Of a stretch of 22,883 nucleotides of DNA, positions 15,529 through 22,883 are shown piece after piece. The number at the start of each line of letters is the position of its first letter. The first letter of the stretch is position 1. Origin of the DNA: Chlorobiota bacterium (GTDB lineage: Bacteria > Bacteroidota > Ignavibacteria > Ignavibacteriales > Ignavibacteriaceae). A program made the translations under genes and the position numbers. The stretch is from assembly GCA_008363265.1 (NCBI GenBank), contig RHKR01000002.1, positions 1-22,883 of the forward strand. The letters run 5' to 3'. The notes beneath the pieces were generated by a model. It worked only from the letters and a program-made list of their open reading frames with translations. It was not told the origin of the DNA and did not search any database.

Positions 15529-18300
15529 TTATTTGGATTTTTTCTTTTCTTTTTTCTTTGCGTCTTTAGCGAGTTTTTCGCGAAGTGCTGCCTGAGCGGC
15601 TGCAAGTCTCGCGATCGGAACTCTGAACGGTGAGCAGCTCACATAGTCAAGACCTGTTCTGTAGCAGAATTCCACTGAAGCAGGCTCACCGCCGTGCTCG
15701 CCACAGATACCCACTTTAAGTTTTGGTCTTGTGCTTCTGCCTCTTTCAACACCGATCTCTACGAGCTGGCCAACGCCTTCCTGATCTATGGTCTCGAACG
15801 GATCCGCCGGGAGGATCTCTTTCGCAACATAGTTAGGTAGGAATTTACCGGCATCGTCTCTCGAAAGACCGAAGGTGGTCTGTGTAAGATCGTTTGTACC
15901 GAAGCTGAAAAACTCGGCAACGGTGGCGATCTTGTCAGCCACGAGGGCGGCTCTTGGGAGCTCGATCATGGTACCAACAAGGTAGTCGACACGGATGCCT
16001 GCCTCGGCGAATACATCTTCGGCTGTCTTTCTTACGAGAGCTTCCTGTGCCTTTAATTCGTTCACATGTCCTACGAGAGGGATCATGATCTCAGGTTTAA
16101 CCTCGAAGCCTTCTTTCTTAACCTGAACTGCAGCTTCCAGAATGGCACGGGCCTGCATTTCTGTGATCTCGGGGTATTCAACACCAAGACGGCAGCCTCT
16201 GAATCCGAGCATAGGATTCATTTCGTGCATGTTCGCGATCTGATCTTTGATCTTCTTTACAGGAACACCGAATTCAGCAGCAAGTTCCTTGATCTCGGCA
16301 TCCTTGGTCGGGAGGAACTCATGAAGCGGCGGATCGAGGGTTCTTACGGTTACAGGGTAACCTTTCATTGCCTTGAAGATACCGGCGAAATCTTCCCTCT
16401 GGAGGGGGAGAAGCTCTGCGAGAGCCGCTTTTCTTTCTTCCTGGGTATCCGAAAGGATCATCTTTCTCATCGATTTGATCTTGTTCTCACCGAAGAACAT
16501 GTGCTCTGTACGGCAAAGACCGATACCTTCAGCACCGAACTGAATGGCGTTCGAAGCCTGATCAGGCTGATCGGCGTTGGTTCTGATGTTCATTTTTCTG
16601 AACTCGTCAGCCCATGTCATCAGGGTGTTGTAGATCTGGAACATCGGTGAATCTTCAGGTTTTCTCGTCTTGTTGAGAAGCACTTCGATAACTTCTGAAG
16701 GTTTGGTTTCGATCTTACCGAGGATAACTTCACCCGTGGTACCGTCGATCGAGATATAGTCGCCTTCCTTAACGAGGAACTCAGGTCTGTTCTCAACTTT
16801 CATTGTACCGGCGTTGTAGTCGATAAGGAGTTTTCCGCAACCGGCAACGCAAACCTTGCCCATCTGACGGGCAACGAGAGCGGCGTGTGAGGTCATACCG
16901 CCACGGGCAGTAAGGATACCTTCAGCGGCGTTCATACCTTTGATATCTTCTGGTGAGGTTTCAATTCTCACAAGGATAACAGGCTCGCCTGTTTTTGCCA
17001 TTTCTTCAGCATCATGAGCGGAGAAAGCAACTTTACCTGTGGCAGCACCGGGACCGGCGTTGAGGCCTTTGGCCATCAGTTTGCCATCAGCGATAAGTTT
17101 TCTCTTCTCATCGAGATCGAAGATAGGTCTTAAAAGCTGATTGAGCTGGTTAGGTTCAACGCGCATGAGGGCGGTCTTCTTGTCGATGAGCCCTTCGTTG
17201 AACATTTCAACGGCGTTTCTTACAGCGGCAAGACCGGTTCTCTTACCGACACGGCACTGTAGCATCCAGAGTTTGCCCTGCTGAATTGTGAATTCAACAT
17301 CGAGCATGTCTTTGTACTCTTTTTCGAGTTTATGACGGATGGCATCGAGCTCTTTGTACATTTTCGGAGCTTCTTCAGCGAGTTTGCTGATCGGGTGCGG
17401 TGTTCTGATACCGGCAACCACATCTTCGCCCTGGGCGTTGAAGAGGTATTCACCGTAGAAAACGTTCTCGCCTGTTGCAGGGTCACGGGTGAAGGCAACA
17501 CCGGTACCTGAGTCGTCGCCCATGTTACCGAATACCATTGCCTGTACGTTAACAGCGGTTCCCCATGCTTCAGGGATGTTGTTGAGCTTTCTGTAAACTA
17601 TGGCTCTTTCGTTCATCCATGAGTTGAACACGGCACCAACTGAACCCCAGAGCTGCTCTTCAGGATCATCGGGGAAGTCGTGACCGGTTTGTTCTTTAAT
17701 GGCGGCTTTGAACTCGCCAACGAGCTCCTTAAGATCTTCGGCTGTAAGATCGGTATCGAACTCAACGCCTTTGGCTTTTTTCTTGGCATCGATGATAACT
17801 TCGAACGGATCGTGGTCCTTTTTATCCTTTGGTTTCAGATCGAGCACCACATCACCATACATCTGAACGAATCTTCTGTATGAATCGTAAACGAATCTTG
17901 GGTTGCCTGTGGCTGCAACGAGGGCTTCAGCGGCTTTGTCGTTGAGGCCAAGGTTGAGAACGGTGTCCATCATACCGGGCATCGAAGCTCTGGCACCTGA
18001 ACGGACTGAAAGAAGAAGGGGATCTTTCGGATCGCCGAATTTCTTGCCCATTACTGCTTCCATCTGTTTGATGGCTTCTTTTACCTGTTTGGCGAGCTGC
18101 TTAGGATACTGTCTTCCGTTAGCATAAAAATAGGTACATACTTCTGTGGTTATGGTGAAACCCGCGGGAACGGGGAGGCCCATGTTAACCATTTCGGCAA
18201 GGTTGGCACCTTTACCGCCCAGAAGATTTTTCATTTTAGCATCTCCTTCGGCCTTTTTACCGCCGAAGAAATAGACATATTTTATGTCTTTTTTAGCCAT
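15529..18300 (-). CDS. ppdK: Pyruvate, phosphate dikinase
   Basis: 923 residues. It interconverts pyruvate + ATP + phosphate and PEP + AMP + pyrophosphate. The N-terminal ATP-grasp part begins with [21 protein letters not shown] (28-48) and has [21 protein letters not shown]. The swivelling phosphohistidine domain has [13 protein letters not shown] with His472. The C-terminal PEP/pyruvate barrel has [24 protein letters not shown], and [15 protein letters not shown] with Cys866. The family's usual length is about 875-900. Here the excess includes a lysine-rich tail ([13 protein letters not shown]) after the last helix. The ATG at 18300 has a strong AGGAGG, 16 bases after lpxK ends. Codon use looks biased (repeated GAA, AAG, GGT), as in a highly expressed gene. 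Direction in vivo (glycolytic or gluconeogenic) is not readable. Confidence 0.97.
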   Translation of the reverse strand: MAKKDIKYVYFFGGKKAEGDAKMKNLLGGKGANLAEMVNMGLPVPAGFTITTEVCTYFYANGRQYPKQLAKQVKEAIKQMEAVMGKKFGDPKDPLLLSVRSGARASMPGMMDTVLNLGLNDKAAEALVAATGNPRFVYDSYRRFVQMYGDVVLDLKPKDKKDHDPFEVIIDAKKKAKGVEFDTDLTAEDLKELVGEFKAAIKEQTGHDFPDDPEEQLWGSVGAVFNSWMNERAIVYRKLNNIPEAWGTAVNVQAMVFGNMGDDSGTGVAFTRDPATGENVFYGEYLFNAQGEDVVAGIRTPHPISKLAEEAPKMYKELDAIRHKLEKEYKDMLDVEFTIQQGKLWMLQCRVGKRTGLAAVRNAVEMFNEGLIDKKTALMRVEPNQLNQLLRPIFDLDEKRKLIADGKLMAKGLNAGPGAATGKVAFSAHDAEEMAKTGEPVILVRIETSPEDIKGMNAAEGILTARGGMTSHAALVARQMGKVCVAGCGKLLIDYNAGTMKVENRPEFLVKEGDYISIDGTTGEVILGKIETKPSEVIEVLLNKTRKPEDSPMFQIYNTLMTWADEFRKMNIRTNADQPDQASNAIQFGAEGIGLCRTEHMFFGENKIKSMRKMILSDTQEERKAALAELLPLQREDFAGIFKAMKGYPVTVRTLDPPLHEFLPTKDAEIKELAAEFGVPVKKIKDQIANMHEMNPMLGFRGCRLGVEYPEITEMQARAILEAAVQVKKEGFEVKPEIMIPLVGHVNELKAQEALVRKTAEDVFAEAGIRVDYLVGTMIELPRAALVADKIATVAEFFSFGTNDLTQTTFGLSRDDAGKFLPNYVAKEILPADPFETIDQEGVGQLVEIGVERGRSTRPKLKVGICGEHGGEPASVEFCYRTGLDYVSCSPFRVPIARLAAAQAALREKLAKDAKKKEKKKSK

Positions 18301-18316
18301 TTCGAATCCTCCTGTT

Positions 18317-19390
18317 TTAGGATGTTTTTTTGGTTGTCGCTTTTATCTTGTTCAGAATAAACTGTTCAAATTCTTCTTCTTCATCAAGCCTTAAGCGGAT
18401 CTTGAGATAATAAATGTCGATGTCGTCCAGTTCGCGGGAAAACCCGGCGAGCTTAACCGCATCTTTCTGTGTTGTAACGACCGAAAAAGCGTTTGTGGAG
18501 TAGAACATCTTTCTGATCTTCTCCACTTCCTTAACGGTGTACGCTTTATGGTCAATAAATATCATTTTGTTCTCTGTGTTTATCTTAAGCTGCTCAAGAG
18601 CGCTGAAGAATGAGTGGGGATTCGCGATCCCACCTACACAAAGACTTTTCTGCCCGGTAAAATCCCCCGGTTCGTAATGCTTCCCCGTTTTAATGTCAAC
18701 AAAATAAAGCGGCTCATAGAACGCATTGAATATCTTCTTGTCACGGAAGTGTTGCATCAGCCCCTCAGGGATCACCTTCTTTTCGGTGAACTTCCGGTTG
18801 ATTATCACCGCGTCGGCCCTTCTGGCCCTTCTGAACGGTTCACGCAGGTTCCCTGTCGGGAAGAGGGTTCTTCTTAACGGATTCTCATCCACAAGAAACC
18901 TTTGAGCAATTATCAGAAGATTCACATCCCGCGCGATCCACCTGTGCTGATAAGCGTCATCGAGGATAATGCTGCCCACTCCTGTCGCTACGATAAGTTT
19001 GGTCGCAGCCTCAACCCTTTTTTCACCAACAGCTGCCGGGATCGCGCACTCAACAGCGGTTTGGTAAATTTCATCTCCGCTCTCTTCCGGAGTTTTCAGC
19101 ACACCGGTTTTATCGGCTACGAGCAAATATCCTCTTGTTGATCTTCCGTACCCCCTGCTGACCACTCCGGGATTTAAACCGGCCTTCTTGAAAAGTTCAG
19201 CAAGAAATATCACCAGCGGTGTCTTTCCTGAACCGCCAACCGTAAGATTCCCAACGGAAACCACGGGCCTGCCCACCTTTTCACTCTTGAATATCCCGCT
19301 GTCAAAGAGCATATTCCTCACCCAGGTAACCAGCGCGTACACCGGAACCAGGGGAAGCATCAATACTCTTAACAGATCAAGGGATTTCAT
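18317..19390 (-). CDS. lpxK: Tetraacyldisaccharide 4'-kinase
   Basis: 357 residues, ATG at 19390 with AAGGA 5-6 bases before it. LpxK phosphorylates the 4' position of the lipid A disaccharide precursor at the inner membrane. An N-terminal membrane-associated helix lies at about 5-25. The P-loop [14 protein letters not shown] is at 45-58, [12 protein letters not shown] at 76-87, SGDE at 104-107, and ILDDAYQHR at about 138-146 (the DDGFQHR motif of the family, with Ala-Tyr). TTQKDAVK appears later. It follows the DUF374 acyltransferase and lpxB in transcription, so three consecutive envelope-lipid genes are together. The 128-base gap upstream is filled by the heptameric repeat element 19403-19521, which ends about 12 bases before the start codon. 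Confidence 0.95.
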   Translation of the reverse strand: MKSLDLLRVLMLPLVPVYALVTWVRNMLFDSGIFKSEKVGRPVVSVGNLTVGGSGKTPLVIFLAELFKKAGLNPGVVSRGYGRSTRGYLLVADKTGVLKTPEESGDEIYQTAVECAIPAAVGEKRVEAATKLIVATGVGSIILDDAYQHRWIARDVNLLIIAQRFLVDENPLRRTLFPTGNLREPFRRARRADAVIINRKFTEKKVIPEGLMQHFRDKKIFNAFYEPLYFVDIKTGKHYEPGDFTGQKSLCVGGIANPHSFFSALEQLKINTENKMIFIDHKAYTVKEVEKIRKMFYSTNAFSVVTTQKDAVKLAGFSRELDDIDIYYLKIRLRLDEEEEFEQFILNKIKATTKKTS

Positions 19391-19402
19391 TTATTTCCTT
19401 TT

Positions 19403-19521
19403 TCAGTGGCGAGTAGTGAGTAGCGAGGACTCTGAATCTCATTAGTCAACACCAACCACTCACCTCTAATTACTGATTTCTCTCTACTCACCACTCACCT
19501 CTCACTACTGATCTCTCGCTA
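19403..19521 (-). repeat. Heptameric repeat element 2 with 35-bp super-repeat, starting at a stop codon
   Basis: From the TAG stop at 19521-19519 the minus strand can be cut into 17 consecutive heptamers. The first twelve or so cluster around TAGTGAG (TAGCGAG, TAGTGAG, AGGTGAG twice, TGGTGAG, TAGAGAG, TAATGAG). Five heptamers form a 35-base unit (19521-19487) repeated at 19486-19452 with 29 of 35 positions identical. The last heptamers are in the opposite orientation (CTACTCA, CTACTCG). The outer sequence CTTTTTCAGTGGCGAG (19398-19413) is an inverted copy of 19515-19530 with one difference. The whole spacer could fold back on itself. No coding frame is apparent. Confidence 0.8.
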
Positions 19522-20184
19522 CTGAAAAAGAGGCTCATCCGCCAACATCTGCACCCGTTCAAATTCATTCTGAATTCCGGGTATCCGGGCGGCAAGTTCC
19601 TCTTTGGTCATTTCAGGATCAAGATAAATCGGATCCGAGTAAGCAACCTTTATAAAACTGAAAGGATGAGGTATCTCAAACCTGTCCCAGCTTCTCAAAC
19701 GGGATCTCCGCTTGTAACTGATCCCCATCAGGATCAATGGTACACCGGCTTTCTTTGCAGCCACTGCGGCACCCGCTTTCATTTCATGCGGCGGCCCTTT
19801 AGGCCCATCGGGGGTTATACAAACCCCGGATCCGCTTTTGATGGCATCAACTATTTCGTTCAGAGCCTCACTTCCCCCTTTTGAACTGGAGCCTCTAACG
19901 ACTTTGTAACCCCACTTCTGCAACACCGCAGCGAGGATGTCGCCATCCTTGCTTTGGCTCGTGAGTCCTGTAAAACCACGGTTCCTGAACCGGTACCAGC
20001 CGAACAGCATCTTGCCGTGCCAAAAGGCCACTACAAATCTCTTTCCTTCCCTCTCAAGTTTTTCAACTGCTTCACCGTTGATCACCTTCTTTATCAGTGA
20101 TCCGCAGACGAACGAGAGGAGCGGATTCAAAACTTTTATGCCGAGGTGCCTCAGTCGTTCTTTCCCCTTTTCGCTAAGTTTCAC
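19519..20184 (-). CDS. DUF374 / lysophospholipid acyltransferase-family protein
   Basis: 221 residues from a GTG at 20184, preceded by AAGGTG and overlapping the lpxB stop by 11 bases. The family core is present: VVAFWHGKMLFG (51-62, with the His of the HX4D-like acyltransferase site), TSQSKDGDILA (75-85), RGSSSKGGSEAL (97-108), CITPDGPKGPPHEMKAGAA (122-140) and VAAKKAGVPLI. In this family an N-terminal hydrophobic segment tethers the protein to the inner membrane. DUF374 proteins lie near lipid A or Kdo genes in many Gram-negatives and are thought to act as acyltransferases on lipid A or phospholipids. A specific substrate cannot be read here, but position between lpxB and lpxK fits late lipid A acylation. 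Its TAG stop starts the heptameric element. Confidence 0.88.
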   Translation of the reverse strand: MKLSEKGKERLRHLGIKVLNPLLSFVCGSLIKKVINGEAVEKLEREGKRFVVAFWHGKMLFGWYRFRNRGFTGLTSQSKDGDILAAVLQKWGYKVVRGSSSKGGSEALNEIVDAIKSGSGVCITPDGPKGPPHEMKAGAAVAAKKAGVPLILMGISYKRRSRLRSWDRFEIPHPFSFIKVAYSDPIYLDPEMTKEELAARIPGIQNEFERVQMLADEPLFQ

Positions 20185-21298
20185 TGAGTATCACCTTTGC
20201 CGCGGTGGCTGAAGCCTTGTGTTTCCCGAGATTCTCTTTTATTCTCGCGAAACCGTCAGTCTGCTTTTTTAAGAGTGACGGATCACTCAAAATTTTTAAT
20301 GCGGTTGCCGCAATTTTTTCACCTGTCACTTCGTCCTGGATCAACTCAGGTGCGATGGTTTCTTCAGCTATAATGTTCACCATACCGAGGTTACCGATCT
20401 TTATCAGCCTCTTCCCGATATTATATGTAAGCGCCGAGGTCTTGTAAATTATCACCAGCGGCATATCAAGAAGTGCTGCCTCCATCGTTGAGGTCCCTGA
20501 CTTTACAATACCGAAATCAGCATATTTCTTGATCTCGAACTGATACCCTTTTATCAGTTTGTAACCACCCGGTTTAATACTCCTGATGAATTCTTCGCTG
20601 ATAGTGTCGGCGCATCCAACGACCGTCTTAAAACCGAACTCTTTTTCAAGTATTTCCGCCGCTTCAAGTGCCGGCTTCAGCAGCAGTTCAACTTCATGCT
20701 TTCTGCTGCCGGGTAAAACTGCCAGTATCTTCTTTTCAGGATCAAGTCCCCACTTCGCTCTGAATTCAGCCTCCGGCATGAATTCATATCCCGAGATCCT
20801 CTCGGCAAGGGGATTTCCGACAAACCGGACATTTACCCCGTGCTCTTTGAAAAATTTCTCTTCGAAAGGAAAAACCGATAGTACTATGTCAGTTCTTTCC
20901 TTCAGTTTCTTCACTCTTCCCTGACCCCATGCCCAGACCTGCGGGGCGATGTAGTAAACAACCCTGATTCCAAACTTCTTGAACTTTTTTGCAATGTTCA
21001 GATTGAAACCGGGATAGTCGACAAGAACAACCGTTTTTACCCCCCTTTTAAGCGCCTCATCGATAAGTGCTTTCTGCACTTTAAGGATGTAAGGAAGATG
21101 CTTCACCACTTCAACAAAGCCAAGGAAGGCCATCTGGTTGATGTGGAAAAGAGCCTCAAATCCCTCTGCTTTCATTTTCTCCCCGCCAACTCCGAACAGT
21201 TCGAGTCCGGGATCCTGCGCCTTCAATGCTTTCACGAGCGAGGCGCCATGCAGGTCACCGCTCGCTTCTCCGGCGATTATCAGGATCCATTTACTCAA
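20174..21298 (-). CDS. lpxB: Lipid-A-disaccharide synthase
   Basis: 374 residues from a TTG at 21298; the preceding gene's TGA overlaps it (TTGA, 21298-21295). No better start exists, because IIAGEASGDLHG begins by residue 7, as expected for the family N-terminus. LpxB joins UDP-2,3-diacylglucosamine and lipid X into the tetra-acyl-disaccharide-1-phosphate. Motifs are GEASGD (10-15), FGVGGEKMKAEG (35-46), VLVDYPGFN (91-99), YYIAPQVWAWGQGR (115-128), FVGNPLAE (159-166), LPGSRKHEV and SGTSTMEAALL. This is the GT-B type fold of family 19. The rare start codon and lack of a ribosome binding site imply that translation depends on re-initiation from the upstream gene. Confidence 0.95.
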   Translation of the reverse strand: MSKWILIIAGEASGDLHGASLVKALKAQDPGLELFGVGGEKMKAEGFEALFHINQMAFLGFVEVVKHLPYILKVQKALIDEALKRGVKTVVLVDYPGFNLNIAKKFKKFGIRVVYYIAPQVWAWGQGRVKKLKERTDIVLSVFPFEEKFFKEHGVNVRFVGNPLAERISGYEFMPEAEFRAKWGLDPEKKILAVLPGSRKHEVELLLKPALEAAEILEKEFGFKTVVGCADTISEEFIRSIKPGGYKLIKGYQFEIKKYADFGIVKSGTSTMEAALLDMPLVIIYKTSALTYNIGKRLIKIGNLGMVNIIAEETIAPELIQDEVTGEKIAATALKILSDPSLLKKQTDGFARIKENLGKHKASATAAKVILSET

Positions 21299-21924
21299 GG
21301 CAGATAAACCTTCGGCAGCCAGATACTTCTAAAAATTAGAAGAATTATCACAATAACGATCGCCTGAAGCGAACGGGTTTCACTCTTCAAACCGGCTTTA
21401 TTGCTTTTTGGAGGTTGCTCGACCTTGGGGTTCCTGTAAGGCGAAAGCCTCGGAAAAAACCTTGGTACATTGTTACAGTACTTCTGATAAGCATCACCGT
21501 ATGTTCTCGCGAGGTATTTCTCTTCTTCGGAAACTATCATCTGATACTGAAAAACGAACCAGAGAAAAGCAACTATGTGGAGCCACGGGAACAATGCTAG
21601 TGACATCACTCCGATCCCCACATATATGAGAATGTTCCCGACATAGAGGGGGTTCCTGACATAAGCGAACGGACCAGAGATCACAAGAAAAGCACCACCA
21701 ACAGTACCTGTGGTTCTTGTCTCACTTCCGGCCCAGCTTACTCCGCCGAAACGGAAGGCTTCACCGATGAGTACCAGCACCAGACCGATAACAAAGCTCT
21801 GCACCGTCATCTGCGAAAAAACAAGCATCAGCAGAACAAAAGGTATCGGCGTGTAGCTTCTTAAACTGAATATTTTTGCTGCGAATTTATTCTCCGGTTC
21901 AGCAGCTTTCTTTTTTACATCCAT
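21295..21924 (-). CDS. Isoprenylcysteine carboxyl methyltransferase (ICMT)-family membrane protein
   Basis: 209 residues, ATG at 21924. A basic N-terminus is followed by hydrophobic segments at about 28-57, 76-90, 98-118 and 120-135. The diagnostic region GPFAYVRNPLYVGN, then EEEKYLARTYGDAYQKYCNNVPRFFP, matches the S-adenosylmethionine-binding half of the bacterial ICMT/PEMT-like family. It ends in another hydrophobic segment (about 190-205). Bacterial members have few known substrates; phospholipid or other membrane-lipid methylation are options, and protein prenylation is not expected. It lies 9 bases after the HAD gene and overlaps lpxB by 4 bases. Its role in the envelope-lipid cluster is inferred from context only. 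Confidence 0.85.
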   Translation of the reverse strand: MDVKKKAAEPENKFAAKIFSLRSYTPIPFVLLMLVFSQMTVQSFVIGLVLVLIGEAFRFGGVSWAGSETRTTGTVGGAFLVISGPFAYVRNPLYVGNILIYVGIGVMSLALFPWLHIVAFLWFVFQYQMIVSEEEKYLARTYGDAYQKYCNNVPRFFPRLSPYRNPKVEQPPKSNKAGLKSETRSLQAIVIVIILLIFRSIWLPKVYLP

Positions 21925-21933
21925 CAGGTGTTT

Positions 21934-22638
21934 CTATCCTTGCATATAAAGTTTTTTTCTCAACAATTCTGCCTGGTGCCTCTTTTTAAGGCGTTTTTTG
22001 CCAAGCAGTTCGGTTATTCTGGCCTGCACTTCCCTGAAGTCGCGGTACGGGTAGTACGATACCCTGTTCAACTCGCAGTACTTCAGGAGACTGTCTTTCG
22101 CGAAGATGTAGTCGCAGTGAAGTGCCGCGCAGACATCCGAGTTACCGTTCCCTATAAAGATCGAGTATTGATGGTCACCGCTGAGTGAAACCACATGATT
22201 CCTCTTGCAGTTGGCGCATTTGGTGCAATGCTCGTCAGTATAGGGGTAAACGAGTTCAAGTCCACCATCAACAAATTTAAGATCGTTCGAAAAGAACGGG
22301 GCTTCTATCCCCTCTCTTTCGAATATCGACTCAATATAAAATTTGAATCCATCGCTTATCACAAAGAACTCTATCTCCCTTTCCCTCAGGAACCGAAGAA
22401 AATCCTTGAAATGATCGTCGATCTCAAACCCCATTGTATATTCCCTGATCTTAACCTCATCCGGATCTTTCAGGGTTTTAAGCAGTTCATCCCATGTCTG
22501 GGTCGCGGTCAGCTTCCCGTCCCTGAACCCGTAAATAATTTCGTATGCCTTCTCCCTGTCGCCGAACTCCAGAAAGATATTGGCACCGACATCCTTCTTT
22601 GTTATCGTCCCGTCAAAGTCGATAAAAACTTTGACCAC
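21934..22638 (-). CDS. HAD-superfamily IB phosphatase, MtnX-like
   Basis: 234 residues from a GTG at 22638, which shares its first base with the TAG stop of the gene upstream (TAGTG). HAD motif I FIDFDGTIT is at 5-13 (Asp7, Asp9) and motif II VISDGF at 93-98. A cysteine cluster CTKCANCKR lies at 138-146, like the C-x-C-K region of MtnX enzymes. The later FIGNGNSDVCAA (161-172) is motif IV, where the first Asp of the usual GDGxxD is Asn164 while Asp168 is kept. The end carries YPYRDFREVQARI as in MtnX. MtnX dephosphorylates an intermediate of methionine salvage, but no other salvage gene is here, so a general phosphatase assignment is safer. The highly basic C-terminal 30 residues (LGKKRLKKRHQ) are unusual. 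Confidence 0.85.
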   Translation of the reverse strand: MVKVFIDFDGTITKKDVGANIFLEFGDREKAYEIIYGFRDGKLTATQTWDELLKTLKDPDEVKIREYTMGFEIDDHFKDFLRFLREREIEFFVISDGFKFYIESIFEREGIEAPFFSNDLKFVDGGLELVYPYTDEHCTKCANCKRNHVVSLSGDHQYSIFIGNGNSDVCAALHCDYIFAKDSLLKYCELNRVSYYPYRDFREVQARITELLGKKRLKKRHQAELLRKKLYMQG

Positions 22639-22883
22639 TAAATAACAGCCATTTTCTTCACTTCGATGAACTTACCGAAAGTGAAACGGTAGAAATAGAT
22701 TCCGGGAGCGAGACCCTCCGCCTTGAAGGTGTATGTGTACTTCCCTTCTTTGGCGATATTGATCGATTCTGTTTTTACCTGCTTGAATCCTGAATCGAAA
22801 AACTCAAATTTTACCGTTCCGGGACCGGAGACATTGTACGAGATAACAGTCTCTCCGGAGAAGGGATTGGGAACGTTCTGAGC
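22638..22883 (-). CDS. T9SS C-terminal sorting domain of a secreted protein (5' part off the window)
   Basis: The reverse complement of 22883-22638 is open for 81 codons and ends with TAG. It starts with AQNVPNPFSGETVISYNV and ends with GLAPGIYFYRFTFGKFIEVKKMAVI (last 25 residues, given here only by its key parts NPF and GIYFYRF). This is the type A por-secretion sorting domain: the NPF box, a beta-sandwich strand pattern, a G(I/V)YFYR strand and a short basic/hydrophobic tail. The cargo part lies outside the window, so its function is unknown. The stop overlaps the start of the HAD gene by one base. Confidence 0.88.
   Translation of the reverse strand, partial: AQNVPNPFSGETVISYNVSGPGTVKFEFFDSGFKQVKTESINIAKEGKYTYTFKAEGLAPGIYFYRFTFGKFIEVKKMAVI

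Noticed and set aside
16066..16650. A 194-codon open frame opposite ppdK
   Set aside because: It is antisense to highly conserved PPDK coding sequence, and its product resembles no known family.
19403..19521. CRISPR-like array in the lpxK upstream spacer
   Set aside because: Repeats are 7 or 35 bases, degenerate and contiguous without unique spacers, and there are no cas genes.

Overview
The window looks like chromosome from a Gram-negative member of the Bacteroidota/Chlorobiota group, most likely Ignavibacteria-like. Three things in the sequence suggest this. Two proteins carry type IX secretion (T9SS) C-terminal sorting domains with the NPF box (908-1002 of the 577-3585 product, and the gene entering at 22883), and a third T9SS-type paralog runs off the left edge. 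There are lipid A genes (lpxB, lpxK), so the cell has an outer membrane. A large Reg_prop/Y_Y_Y sensor kinase of the type common in these phyla is also present. The taxonomic placement is inference; no rRNA or tRNA gene was found.

Layout. All genes but one are on the minus strand, so transcription reads right to left. (a) 22883-13696: the end of a T9SS cargo gene, a MtnX-like HAD phosphatase, an isoprenylcysteine-methyltransferase-family membrane protein, lpxB, a DUF374 acyltransferase, lpxK, ppdK, queA and ispD. Many junctions are overlaps of 1-11 bases. This string mixes envelope lipid synthesis, pyruvate/PEP interconversion, queuosine synthesis and the MEP isoprenoid pathway. (b) 10461-13721, plus strand: an orphan hybrid-two-component-like sensor histidine kinase without receiver or DNA-binding domain, whose 3' end overlaps ispD convergently by 26 bases. 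(c) 10228-8554: plsY and gpsA, which respectively use and make glycerol-3-phosphate for phospholipid synthesis. (d) 8403-4442: an ABC-2 ATPase and permease pair, then a 3-hydroxyacyl-CoA dehydrogenase and acetate kinase (fermentative acyl-CoA metabolism and ATP formation), ending at a strong terminator. (e) 4441-1: a 373-base intergenic region with a duplicated perfect palindrome, a SlyD-type prolyl isomerase, then two tandem paralogous secreted Asp-box (BNR/sialidase-like) proteins, each preceded by a GC-rich hairpin just upstream of its ribosome binding site.

The genes themselves are mostly housekeeping and confidently assigned. The least explained structure is between them. Two intergenic elements (8491-8556 and 19403-19521) are built from degenerate heptamers. 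Each starts exactly at the TAG stop codon of the upstream gene (gpsA; the DUF374 acyltransferase) and ends in heptamers of inverted orientation, so each could fold into a long hairpin. The second also shows a 35-base (five-heptamer) higher-order repeat. Other points are twin 14-base palindromes at 4345-4383, a Thr in place of the expected catalytic Asn in the hydroxyacyl-CoA dehydrogenase, and an Asp-to-Asn change in a HAD phosphatase motif.
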